From Tenrec ecaudatus (taxonomy: Eukaryota > Chordata > Mammalia > Afrosoricida > Tenrecidae), in the NCBI RefSeq assembly GCF_050624435.1, contig NC_134532.1:122048070-122112069 (forward strand): DNA of 64,000 nucleotides, read 5' to 3'. Under the pieces are notes generated by a model, which was not told where the DNA came from, did not search any database, and saw only the letters and a program-made list of their open reading frames with translations. The first letter of the stretch is position 1; each line of letters opens with the position of its first letter. Shown in pieces: positions 57,001-64,000 of the stretch. The position numbers and the translations under genes are program-made.

Positions 57001-59424
57001 AGAAGTGTGTCCAACAATTTTATGGATATCTGTAACATCAGGGAGTAGCCATAGGTGAGGTGCAACATGGTAATGGTTAAGGTGATCTGTCAGCTTGGCT
57101 GGGCCGTGGTCCTTCATGGCTTGGCAGCTGTGCACTGATGGGTGTAGCCATCCTCCGTCTCGATGAGTTCATCATCTCCTCTTTTTGTGTAGTGGTGATT
57201 TTCACAGAACAAACTGGTCTTTCATCCAAACATGCTATAAATAAGGAGTGGGTATCTACATCATACCCATCACTGGACATTTTCTATGTGAAATAATGGC
57301 AGTGTTCAGCTGAGTTTTAATTGTTTACTTCTTGTTGGCTAAAGTAGAATTTATTTTCAGTCTGTTTCCTAAGATTTGATCATAATTTAGAATTGTTCTA
57401 CATCAGATTTTTTCCCTTTCTTTTTTTCTCCACTTCTTTTCCAAGCAGTTTGAATAAGCTTTAATCTGGTTGGCTCATTAAACCTGTCTTTAGATTCTGC
57501 ATCTTTAAAATGAGTTTTAGCTTTTTGATCTGTTAGACAAGGTTGGCAGTTCAAATCCACTAGTTGTGCTCTAAGGGAGCAATATGAGGCTCCTGTAAAG
57601 ACTCAAAGCCTTGTCTTTTAGGATCTCTGTGATTCAGAATCCCTGGATAATCATGAGTTTGGTTCTGTTTTTTGAGTGATTATATATGGAATGATACCTT
57701 AGTAACTAGAACCTGGCCCTTGTAATCTTAGAGCCCTTACCATGTCCCTGTGAGTTGGAGGAATGATCTTTGTTTGAACATGAAGCAGGGGCACTAAGAT
57801 ATATAGCCTCTCTATACAGAAATACCACATCATCTAATTCTGAAAATATTTGTGTTCCACGTTTATTATTTAAATGCTTTTTAAAAACTCAAGTGTATGT
57901 TTTATTCTATTATTTACCTTTAAAATTATACTTTCAACTTAAAATATTTATACCTTGTCTTTGTTGAATATGTAAAATAAATTTTTGATGTTTTTTGCTT
58001 TGTTCAAAATCAAAGCAATACTGCAAATAAAACAAAATTAGAAAAATCTTCATTTTTTTAAAATATGAAAGCGACTCTTCCATCTTGCTTTTGGAAGCCT
58101 ATTAAATTACTCAGAAGAAAAATGTGCACCTTTATTAAAAATTATGTGTATTACTGGTACGGATGGGAGCTGGAAATGTAGGGAGTTCAGGGCGGATGAT
58201 CCCTTCAGGACCAGTGGTGATGCTGAGAGGGTGGAGGGAGGGTGGGTTGGAAAGGAGGGACTGATTGCAGGGATCTACATGTGACCTTCTCCCTGGAGGA
58301 CGGACAACAGAAAAGTGGGTGAAGGGAGACGTCGGACAGGGCAAGATACGACAAAATAATAATTTACAAATTATTAAGGGTTCATGATGAAGGCTGGAGC
58401 GGGGAGAGAAGGGAAAAAATGAGGGTCTGATACCAGGGGCTTAGGTGGAGAGCAAATGTTTTGAGAATGATGAGGGCAATGAATATACAAATGTGCTTTA
58501 CACAATTGATGTATGTATGGATTGTATGAGCCCCTAATAAAATGATTAAGAAAACAAAAAATTATGTGTACTCTGTCTGAATCAGTACAGATTATGAAAC
58601 ACTTGATGTTTAAATCAAGGTTTTCCTAGTGAATATAATTCATTCTACATCTTCCCTTGCACACATTTTTGTTTGCTTTAATAATGATAAAACATTCCCT
58701 AATGATTTTTGTAGACTGCTTTAGAGAGTGAATTGTTCTAGTTATGGGGAATAAACAGTCCCAGATACTTCTGAGTAACTAAGTTTTGGATAGGTAGAAA
58801 TTTTTAAAAAAATTTTTGTGTCAAGCACATTTGTACATTTGTTGCCATCATCATTCTCAAAACATTTACTTTCTACTTGAGCCCTTAATATCAGCTCCTC
58901 ATTTTCCCCCTCCCCACTACCCCTCCCTCATGAGCCCTTCCTAATTCATTATTTTGTCATATCTTAGACTCTCTGACGTCTCCCTTCACCCACTTTTCTT
59001 TTGTCCATCCCCCAGGGAAGAGATTATATATAGATCCTTGTAATTGGTTCCCTCCCACTTGCTACCCCACTCTCCCTCTACCCTCCCAGTATCGACACTC
59101 TCACCACTGGTCCTGAAGGGATCATCCGCCCTGGATTCCCTGTGTTTCCAGCTCCTATCTGTACCAGTGTACATCCTCTGGTCTAGCCAGACTTGTAAGG
59201 TAGAATTGGGATCATGACAGTGGGGTGGGGGCACGGAAGCATTTAAGAACTAGTGAAGAATTGTATGTTTCAGATAGGTGGGGATTTTATTTGAAGACTT
59301 ATCAGGAACATTTTTCTAACCTGCTTATGTTCTTAATCTCTTTGTTTTAGGACTAATTGTCAGCCTAGAAAAAGAACTTGCCCCTTTATTTGAAGAATTG
59401 AGACAAGTTGTGGAAGTTTCATGA
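44994..59424 (+). CDS. LAMTOR3: LAMTOR3 (MP1), Ragulator complex subunit, complete coding sequence
   Basis: LAMTOR3 is a roadblock/LC7-fold protein that pairs with LAMTOR2 in the five-subunit Ragulator complex on late endosomes and lysosomes. Ragulator anchors Rag GTPases for mTORC1 activation, and LAMTOR3 also scaffolds MEK1 and ERK1. The coding join is 44994-45002, 48023-48057, 50857-50915, 52958-53091, 56111-56174 and 59351-59424: 375 bases, 124 residues plus TGA, the human length. All introns are GT-AG and phases close. The start has an A at -3 and a G at +4. The protein starts MADDLKRFLYKKLPSVEGL and ends LFEELRQVVEVS. Only one clear difference from human as remembered is seen, Asn for Ser at residue 97. 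The promoter is a CpG island. The gene lies 3' of DNAJB14 on the same strand. Confidence 0.96.
45003..46907. other. LAMTOR3 intron 2, first part
   Basis: Mostly unique-looking intron. An antisense SINE fragment at 45412-45537 is listed separately. At 46303-46325 the words TTGTGGTTGAGAACCACTG look like the right end of a SPIN-like element, but no left end is present. Confidence 0.4.
45412..45537 (-). repeat. AfroSINE-type SINE fragment, antisense
   Basis: ACTCACAGCGACCCTATAAT at the left, GCAGGTTCAAACCGATGACT (reversed B box) and CACAACACCACTAGAGAGTC at the right end. The middle part is deleted. Confidence 0.65.
46908..47110 (+). repeat. AfroSINE-type SINE, first of a cluster of three
   Basis: This is one of the best preserved copies: GGAGCCCTTGTGGCATAGTG, GGTCAGCAGTTTGAAACCAC, AGTTACAGTCTTGGAAACTC and ATAGAGTTACTATGAGTAGG. 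Confidence 0.85.
47116..47290 (+). repeat. AfroSINE-type SINE, second of cluster, diverged
   Basis: AGAACCTCTGGAGGCAGAGC at a damaged head, CCAGCCGCTGCACAGGGGGA after the B-box position and GGAAACCCTATGGGGTAGTT in the body. Confidence 0.6.
47296..47510 (+). repeat. AfroSINE-type SINE, third of cluster, diverged
   Basis: GGAGTTCCTGGGTGGAACAA at the head, CTGCTGGCTCAGATAAAGGC, then CAGTTCGGCTCTGACTCACA near the end. It is older than the first copy of the cluster. Confidence 0.55.
47511..48022. other. LAMTOR3 intron 2, 3' part
   Basis: No recognised element. The intron ends in the TTTCTCTTTTAG acceptor. Confidence 0.4.
48023..48057 (+). CDS. LAMTOR3: LAMTOR3 exon 3 (35 bp)
   Basis: Residues 4-15: DLKRFLYKKLP plus two bases of Ser15. 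The exon is unusually small, only 35 bases, with a TTTTAG acceptor and a GTAATTAC donor. The frame is set by the joins on both sides. Confidence 0.92.
48058..49107. other. LAMTOR3 intron 3, first part
   Basis: A (TA)9 run lies at 48566-48582. No other element is recognised. Confidence 0.45.
49108..49262 (+). repeat. AfroSINE-type SINE
   Basis: GGAGCTCTGGTGGGTATTGA at the head, CAGTGGCTTAAAACCACCCA at the B box and ATACGGGGTCGCTGGAATCA at the end. Confidence 0.7.
49265..49900 (+). mobile_element. L1 LINE 3' end, interrupted
   Basis: The words CAAACCATGAAAAGACATGG and, after an insertion, AGGGAAGAATCTTACCGTGA, AAGGCAGCAGTCTAAAGTGG, GGAGAAGGTAAAACTAAAGC and AACCCTAGTGGGAACTGTGG follow the order of an old mammalian L1 3' end. 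A retroelement copy at 49387-49552 splits it. Confidence 0.55.
49387..49552 (+). mobile_element. Poly(A) retroelement family, copy G (short 3' part)
   Basis: From CTGATGTCAGGGGCTTAAGT to GAGCCCCTAATAAAACAATT and an A-rich tail. The flanks AAAAGACATGGAAGA (49372-49386) and AAAAGACAGGGAAGA (49553-49567) are a 15-bp target duplication with one difference. The target is an L1 3' end. Confidence 0.75.
49901..50856. other. LAMTOR3 intron 3, 3' part
   Basis: No recognised element. The intron ends with the TTCTTTTTAG acceptor of exon 4. Confidence 0.4.
50857..50915 (+). CDS. LAMTOR3: LAMTOR3 exon 4
   Basis: Residues 15-35: VEGLHAIVVSDRDGVPVIK, with split codons at both ends. This is the first beta strands and turn of the roadblock fold. 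The donor is GTAAAAGT. Confidence 0.94.
50916..51693. other. LAMTOR3 intron 4, first part
   Basis: No recognised element. The short open frames here are unsupported. Confidence 0.4.
51694..51893 (+). repeat. AfroSINE-type SINE
   Basis: GGAGCATGGGGCGGGGGCGT at the head, GCTCAGCAGTTTGAAACCAC at the B box, GTAAAGAGTTAACAGCCTGC in the body and ACCACTCTGAGTAGCAGTCA at the end. Confidence 0.8.
52168..52425 (+). repeat. AfroSINE-type SINEs, 3' half followed by a second copy
   Basis: The first piece (52168-52245) has only the 3' half: GTGGAGCAGTTCTGCTCTGC, GAGTCAGAATCGACTTGATG. The second (52250-52425) lacks the head and has CAGCTGCTCACCAGGAGATG, GAAACCTGCTAGAGGCAGTT and CAGGGTCTCTGAGTTGGAAA. Confidence 0.65.
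52426..52957. other. LAMTOR3 intron 4, 3' part
   Basis: No recognised element. It ends with the CTTTTTCCAG acceptor. Confidence 0.4.
52958..53091 (+). CDS. LAMTOR3: LAMTOR3 exon 5
   Basis: Residues 35-79: ANDNAPEHALRPGFLSTFAL, then ATDQGSKLGLSKNKSIICYY and NTYQ. This is the central helix and strands that contact LAMTOR2 in the known complex. It ends on a codon boundary before the GTAAGTTC donor. Confidence 0.95.
53092..54832. other. LAMTOR3 intron 5, first part
   Basis: A hairpin MITE copy lies at 53441-53535. A G-run lies at 53560-53567. The stretch 53,985-54,320 is C/T-rich and repeat-like, but I cannot name it. Confidence 0.4.
53441..53535. mobile_element. About 80-bp hairpin MITE, copy 4 (decayed)
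   Basis: GGATTTTTTCCCATGAACTT and TTTGAAAGTCCTTTG form the right arm. The left arm (CCCCAAAGTCCTTAGAATG) is poorly kept. The core is GCATTAAAAAATAATTGG. Confidence 0.4.
54833..54985 (-). repeat. AfroSINE-type SINE, antisense, diverged
   Basis: CCAATTCTGGTTCACAGTGG at the left, TGAGCCACTAGCTTGCAGTT and CTGCCACCACGGTTCCTTGG at the right end. Confidence 0.55.
55297..55418 (-). repeat. AfroSINE-type SINE fragment, antisense
   Basis: GAGGTTACGAGACTGCAACT and GGAGTAGAAAGCCTC in the body, GGTGGTTAGAGCCAACACGA (reversed B box) and GCCTCCAGGGCTTCCC at the right end. Confidence 0.65.
55420..55900. other. GC-rich block in LAMTOR3 intron 5
   Basis: This stretch is clearly richer in G and C than the intron around it and contains several CpG (GCGTCC, GGCGACGG, GGGGCGG). 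No splice-bounded exon or repeat family was recognised. Confidence 0.4.
56111..56174 (+). CDS. LAMTOR3: LAMTOR3 exon 6
   Basis: Residues 80-101: VVQFNRLPLVVSFIASSNAN, then T and one base of Gly101. The acceptor is TTCTTTCTAG and the donor is GTATGTTG. Asn97 replaces the Ser I remember in human. Confidence 0.95.
56446..56636 (-). repeat. AfroSINE-type SINE, antisense
   Basis: CCACTGATCGACTCCACCTA at the left, GGACAGGGTAGAACTCCCCC in the body and TTTTGAATTGTTGGACCTTG at the reversed B box. Confidence 0.75.
56637..57535. other. LAMTOR3 intron 6 with an LTR-like fragment
   Basis: At 57075-57200 the family core TCTGTCAGCTTGGCTGGGCC is followed by CTTGGCAGCTGTGCACTGAT, related to 1-242 and 1408. 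The rest is not recognised. Confidence 0.4.
57536..57676 (+). repeat. AfroSINE-type SINE, 5'-truncated
   Basis: GGTTGGCAGTTCAAATCCAC (B box) followed by TAAAGACTCAAAGCCTTGTC and GTGATTCAGAATCCCTGGAT. Confidence 0.65.
58151..58556 (+). mobile_element. Poly(A) retroelement family, copy H
   Basis: A 5'-truncated copy from TTACTGGTACGGATGGGAGC through CGGATGATCCCTTCAGGACC, GGATCTACATGTGACCTTCT and AGCAAATGTTTTGAGAATGA to CCCCTAATAAAATGATTAAG and an A-rich tail. The identical flanks AAAAATTATGTGTA (58137-58150 and 58557-58570) are the target duplication. Confidence 0.88.
58831..59270 (-). mobile_element. Poly(A) retroelement family, copy I, antisense
   Basis: AAGCACATTTGTACATTTGT at the left (its terminal 3' block is missing), the C-rich tract at 58906-58927, GGATCATCCGCCCTGGATTC and CTGTACCAGTGTACATCCTC to the right. 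It lies in opposite orientation 275 bp from copy H and ends 80 bp before the last LAMTOR3 exon. Confidence 0.78.
59351..59424 (+). CDS. LAMTOR3: LAMTOR3 exon 7, C-terminus and stop
   Basis: Residues 101-124: GLIVSLEKELAPLFEELRQV, then VEVS and TGA at 59422-59424. The C-terminal helix is complete. The acceptor is TTTGTTTTAG. The 3' UTR follows in the same exon. Confidence 0.95.
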
Positions 59425-59907
59425 GCGGGCAATGGTTTGGACGTGTGCCTTGTAACCATTGTACAGACACAGTCCCAACTCGGCAGTCTCTAGACCACAC
59501 GAATGCTTGTATCTGTTGATCCAAGAAAGGGCCCTCTTTCCTACCTTTTACTAAAAGAAAGAGCCTATAGATGTAATTTCTGGACAGATTGATTATTATA
59601 TTTTCTTGTTTGGGGTATTTTCTTATTTTGTGTGATCTGGGAATACCACAGAAATGGTTCAGTCTGCCACGGCTCCCATGGAGTTAAGTTCTGCCACCAA
59701 ATGTAGATGAGAATCTCCTCAGTGGATCAGCATCAAAATGATACAGTGACCCACGTGAACCATCAAGTGCTCCCTTTTGTAAAATGTGCCCAGGCCTGCA
59801 GAAAGAAGCAGACCCTGCTGATTGTGAATAACGACGAGAACCTGTTTTTCTTCTTGTGATGTTGTATTTCTTGGCACTGAATGTGAGGAAAATACAATGG
59901 CAAAAGT

Positions 59908-59913
59908 AATAAA
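59908..59913 (+). terminator. LAMTOR3: LAMTOR3 poly(A) signal, proximal
   Basis: AATAAA in CAAAAGTAATAAAGTCAGTA, in a repeat-free context 484 bp after the stop. Confidence 0.7.
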
Positions 59914-60186
59914 GTCAGTACAATCACGAACTCTTCCTATGTACATATTGCTCTACAGTACAGACGACTTGCTAATTGTTGTGGTTCCTCTCAGAGGGTG
60001 CTGTTCATCCCTAAAATTCAAATTATAGCAACTGATTTCCCCCCACTCTGCTGTCTATACATAACCAATCAGTGTTATAATGTTGATGTGTTCTTTGTGA
60101 AATTTAGTTGTGATTCGTTTTCAAACTGCTTCATATATTGGTATTATGTAAACATGATAATACAGACTTTTTCATACATGAATATA

Positions 60187-60192
60187 AATAAA
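60187..60192 (+). terminator. LAMTOR3: LAMTOR3 poly(A) signal, distal candidate
   Basis: AATAAA in GAATATAAATAAAATAG, followed by GTGTAGTTTG. It may give a longer isoform. Confidence 0.5.
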
Positions 60193-60210
60193 ATAGTATT
60201 TTTAAAGTGT

Positions 60211-60804
60211 AGTTTGAGCACTACATAGGTCTGGTTTCCTCCCCACATCTCTGTCTTCTGAAAGTGTGTGAACCAGAACTGCAACACTCGTTGAGCCTCC
60301 GGATTAAGTAGTTGGGGCTCCTTGTAGATGTGGTTTGAGACTGCTCTCCCTCCATGTACAAGAGCTGTCACAGCCATGGGTCAGGGTCTGTGTATTCAGG
60401 TCGCAGTCCGTTATTTGAGGTTGTCCCCTGTCCTCCCTTGTGTGCTGTGACCATCAGGCTTGGTCACTGAACTGCATGCTTTGTCCTGGAGCCACCATAT
60501 TGCAAATTGTGAACCAAGCTACACCCTTTGTTTTGTGGACATCTTCTACCTCAGTAGAGAGCATGCCTGTAGACGCCTTCGTGCCCTGGGCCTTGTTCGA
60601 ATCATAGTTCTGTTCTCTGGGGTGGCCTTCCACGTGAAGTGTGTATGAATGGAACCCCGGTGTGGTACCGCACCTTCCCCTCCCTTTCTTACCACCTGTA
60701 CCCATTGTAGCTCCGTGGGTGGAAGTGCCTGGTTGACCAGCTTCTGTAGAGATCGTGAAACAACCTATGGGCTAGGCGTGCTTCCATGATAGGCTATCAG
60801 GAAA
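60211..60804. other. Downstream flank of LAMTOR3
   Basis: No recognised gene or repeat. GC content is moderate and there are several short open frames of chance length. Confidence 0.4.
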
Positions 60805-60986
60805 AGGTGCCCTGGTGGAATAGAAGGCGTGGCAGCTCAAATTCACCAGCCCCTCTGCAGAGGAAACGGACGCTTCCTACTCCGGAAACATTTACGTGCT
60901 CATAAACCCACCGACGCTCTTCTGCTCTGTCCGATAGGGTCGCTATGAGTCGGAATTGCCTTGATGGCAGGGGTTTTTGAGTTTCA
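60805..60986 (+). repeat. AfroSINE-type SINE
   Basis: GGTGCCCTGGTGGAATAGAA at the head, GCAGCTCAAATTCACCAGCC at the B box, TAGGGTCGCTATGAGTCGGA and TTGCCTTGATGGCAGGGG at the end. The 3' half is almost consensus. Confidence 0.82.
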
Positions 60987-61351
60987 GCCCTAAAGGCACT
61001 GACAGCCTCCAAGGAGTGGAGCTATCCATCTCGGTGCTGGGGAGGGGTAGGGAGTGAGGCTCTTTACCCTGAGTGTGCATTTTAAACTCAAAACAAACAA
61101 ACAAACTATGGTAAGTGTGTTGCATTTTAAACTCTTAAGTTTGTATACAAGAAGATATTTCAGCATACAACTGAGTTAAAGTCAGCCAAGGCCCTGCTAA
61201 CCATACTTCCTTATGTGATACAATTCTGGATTTTATATGTCTGGCTATACCCCCGTTTTGTAGGGCATTCTCTACGAGTGGGCAGGAATAAGGTGGGATT
61301 AAGATCCGGCCTTCAGATGGTGCGAACCAAGCCACATCCCTTGCTTCCCCA

Positions 61352-61578
61352 ATGGCTTCTTTCAGGCCCCACAGCTTTGGTGATGTGTTGGATTACTAGT
61401 AGGACTGCCGTCACAAGGTCAGCAGTGTGCAACCACCAACTGCTCCAAGGGAGAAAGATGAGGCTGTCTACTCCCTTATTAAAGAGTTACCGTCTCAGAA
61501 ACCCACAGGCATAGATCTACCCTGCCCTTTGGGGTCACTGTGAAGCCAAATCAGCTGGGCAGTGAGTTTGGTTTTAGT
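61352..61578 (+). repeat. AfroSINE-type SINE
   Basis: GGCCCCACAGCTTTGGTGAT at a damaged head, AAGGTCAGCAGTGTGCAACC at the B box, GAGTTACCGTCTCAGAAACC and GGGGTCACTGTGAAGCCAAA near the end. Confidence 0.78.
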
Positions 61579-62089
61579 ATCAAGCCACACATTTTGTTTC
61601 CTTGGGGACAGCTTTTAGTCTATCTCAGGAGAGGTGTGATTTAAGATACCATCCTCTGTTTTTCCTTAGATATATAGTGAGACCATCAGAGAGTTCTAAC
61701 ACATCACCTCACCTGAGGAGGCAGACCTCTAGCTACTGACTCCGATATACTGTAGGCAAGACCTGCTGTGACTCAGACATGTTTGGGTCCGGGCTTTGAA
61801 CGCTGCATTTGGCTCCAGTCTGGCCCATTCTAGAACTAACAGCATCCACCATCACGAGACTTTTCATCAAATTCCATGAGTTTCTCTGCAGAATCCAGGA
61901 TGAGAGGGAATATACTCAACAGAGGAATGGGGAGAAATAGCATCTTGGAAGAGTTGGACATTTGGGATATCACCAATCTCCATTTCCTTGGGACTAAGCT
62001 GGTATTCTTCAAAAGAAATAATTGCCAGAACACAATAACAAAATAGTAGTGACATTTGGGGAAGAAAATGTATTCAGGCCATTTCTATA
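61579..62089. other. Intergenic DNA downstream of LAMTOR3
   Basis: No recognised element. Confidence 0.4.
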
Positions 62090-63830
62090 TAAGTGTAAGT
62101 CAAAAACTCTTGCTATAAAATAAGAACCTTTATTAAAATGGTCAAAATGTAAAGCTATTACTTCACAGCACACTTCCATGTGACCCTACACACTTCGGAA
62201 GGTGGTGTCTCCATCTCTAGCCCTTGGCTGAAGAATTCCACGCTCTTAACTTTTATACCACATCCAACAGTTTGGCCGTTTGGGCATCCTCCAGAGATTC
62301 ACAGCACTTTCCTTTTAAATGTTCTTTGAGTGGCTTGAAGAGAAACAAGTGGGTGCATAAGCAAATGTGGTGAAGAAAGCTGATGGTGCCCGGCTATCAA
62401 AAGATACAGCATCTGGTGTCTGAAAGGCTTGAGGATAAACAAGTAGCCATCTAGCTGAGAAGCAACAAAGCCCATATGGAAGAAGCACACCAGCCTGAGT
62501 GATCACAAGGTGTCTAAGCAATCAGGTATCAGGCTTCAAAAAATCAAATCATTGTGAATGAGGGGGGAGTGCGGGGTGGGGACCCAAAACCCATCTGTAG
62601 GCAATTGGACATCCTCTTACAGAAGGGTCGCGGGGAGGAGACGAGCCAGTCAGGGTGCAGTATAGCAACGATGAAACATACGACTTTCCTCTAGTTCCTA
62701 AATGTTTTCTCCCTCCCACTATCATGATCCCAATTCTACCTTAAATTCCGGTTAGGCCAGAGGATGTACACTGGTACAGATAGGAACTGGAAACACAGGT
62801 AATCTAGGGCGGATGATCCCTTCAGGACCAGTGAGTGGTGAGAGTGGCAATACTGGGAAGTTGGGATAGAAAAGGGGAACCGATTACAAGGATCTTCATA
62901 TAACCCCTTCCCAGGGGATCAGACAACAGAAAAGTGGGTGAAGGGAGATATCGGACAGTGTTTAAGACGACAGAATTTATAAATTATCGAGGGTTCTTGA
63001 GGAAAGGGGCGCGAGGAGGGAGGGGAAGAAATGACAAGCAGATACCAAGGGCTCAAGAAGAAAGCAAATGTTTTGAGAGTGATGCCAACAAATATACAAA
63101 TGTGCTTGACACAATGGATGTATATGGATTGTGGTAAGAGTTGTATGAGCCCCCAATAAAATGATTTTTTTTTAATGTTCTATGAGTTGGGGAGCAGAAA
63201 GTCTGGGCCACATCAGGGCTGTAGGTTGTTCGGATAAAGCTTCTCAGTGCAATTCCTAAAGGATAACCCGTGCTGCCCTCGAAGAAAGCAGGCACATTAT
63301 TAGGGGAGACAGGAGACAATTCCTCGGGGCAACTTCCCCCCACCTTTTCAAATTCAATGCAGTTTTTAATATTCTTAACAACGTCTTCCTAATAACCCCC
63401 TGTGATGGTCCTGGGACCTTTGAGGAAAATCTAGGAAGGGGAGCCCTGTGAAGTCCTCCAAGCAGTGGCCGCAACCTGAATTGCCCTCTCTGGCTGAGCA
63501 CATCCTTTGGGAGGCGCCACTTGATGGAAGCTTCTTTGGAAGGCAACCTCGTGTGACTAAGTGTGTTACTGAAAGAGCTTTTCTGTAGCCGTCCACGGGT
63601 CGCAGAGGCACACTGAGACACATCTGGTGTAGAATAAACCTGTGCTGTATGAACTAGAACCTGCGCAGCCATGTCTTTGACTTGCCTTAACAGACTTACC
63701 TGCTTCAGGGAATTGGCATGCGTGACTGGAGGTTGGCACATTTGAAATCTCCAGAACAAGATCCAAGGCTAGGAATGGAAGGCTTCAGTTCTTCCAGCCA
63801 AAGCTCTTCCTCCGAGAAACTTCCATTGTC
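62090..63830 (-). mobile_element. Mariner transposase remnant, family B copy 2, split by a retroelement
   Basis: On the minus strand the outer part (63830-63187) gives decayed transposase. It includes NNVPAFFE, matching the HDNAPAH block with the second Asp lost, and RTTYSPDVA, matching the YSPDLAP block. After the inserted copy J the remnant resumes at 62330 with FFSQGLEME and ends near 62090 with ATAAGTGTAAGTCAAAAACT, a likely terminus. The same words occur in the relic at 540-1400. It is not functional. Confidence 0.55.
62331..63173 (+). mobile_element. Poly(A) retroelement family, copy J (843 bp)
   Basis: From TGGCTTGAAGAGAAACAAGT through GGTGCATAAGCAAATGTGGT, GGCTATCAAAAGATACAGC, AAGAAGCACACCAGCCTGAG, GGATGTACACTGGTACAGAT and GATCCCTTCAGGACCAGTGA to GAGCCCCCAATAAAATGATT and a T/A-rich end. 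The flanks AATGTTCTTTGAG (62318-62330) and AATGTTCTATGAG (63174-63186) are a 13-bp duplication with one difference. It is inserted in the mariner relic. Confidence 0.88.
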
Positions 63831-64000
63831 TTAGGTGATGGGATGAAACCCACCGTCTCCTCTTAAAGGCAATTAATTGGCTGTAGAAGTTATCCACTTG
63901 TACAAATTATTTCTACAGCCACTTCTACATTTGTGTTTCATTGAATAACAATGCATCTGTCCCCCAAACACTCAGGCTGATTTCCCAGACCTGGGAATGC
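63831..64000. other. Window end, no recognised element
   Basis: AT-rich sequence with nothing I can name. Confidence 0.4.

Larger units (their letters stand above)
59425..60210 (+). other. LAMTOR3: LAMTOR3 3' untranslated region
   Basis: Repeat-free sequence after the stop up to two AATAAA signals. Use of the first gives about 0.5 kb of 3' UTR, and the second about 0.8 kb. Confidence 0.7.

Noticed and set aside
63256..63759. 167-codon minus-strand reading frame as a novel gene
   Set aside because: It lies in a mariner relic whose recognisable motifs fall in several frames. The frame is open by chance.

Overview
This is nuclear DNA from a placental mammal. It is AT-rich, intron-rich and packed with interspersed repeats. 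The lineage looks afrotherian, most likely a tenrec (Echinops-like). Three things point there: many tRNA-derived AfroSINE-type copies; a BovB/RTE-type LINE; and short hAT elements of the SPIN (SPACE INVADERS) and OC1 types, which are known in tenrec but patchy among mammals. The species call is inference; the repeats themselves are visible in the sequence.

Two protein-coding genes lie head to tail on the + strand. Positions 1-35,118 hold DNAJB14 without its first exon: coding exons 2-8 (8576-30352), then a long 3' UTR with AATAAA signals at 34986 and 35113. DNAJB14 is an ER-membrane J-protein that recruits HSC70. Positions 44,324-60,192 hold complete LAMTOR3 (MP1): a GC-rich promoter, a non-coding first exon, six coding exons (44994-59424; 124 codons plus stop) and AATAAA signals at 59908 and 60187. 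LAMTOR3 is a roadblock-fold subunit of the lysosomal Ragulator complex. All splice junctions used are GT-AG and all phases close. The DNAJB14-LAMTOR3 order matches the mammalian arrangement (human 4q23). The two genes are not known to act in one pathway.

The other roughly 60 kb is introns, UTR and intergenic DNA. Intron 1 of DNAJB14 carries mariner, OC1 and SPIN remnants and a nearly full-length antisense RTE interrupted by a 980-bp pogo-like transposon with TIRs and a TA duplication. Introns 2-7 hold two related mariner copies, an L1 ORF2 remnant, SINEs and an antisense poly(A) retroelement. The intergenic part (35-44 kb) holds an ERVL-like relic and an RTE copy split by a 1.7-kb retroelement. 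The LAMTOR3 introns and 3' flank hold SINE clusters and more copies of that retroelement, one of them inserted in a mariner.

No convincing new molecular system was found. The best leads are: (i) an abundant polyadenylated retroelement family ending in CCCCTAATAAAATGATT with L1-like target-site duplications; (ii) a CLEAR-like E-box and a GC-box minisatellite at the LAMTOR3 promoter; (iii) several datable nested insertions; (iv) about 80-bp hairpin elements inside transcribed regions; (v) a 28-unit TG repeat in the DNAJB14 3' UTR.
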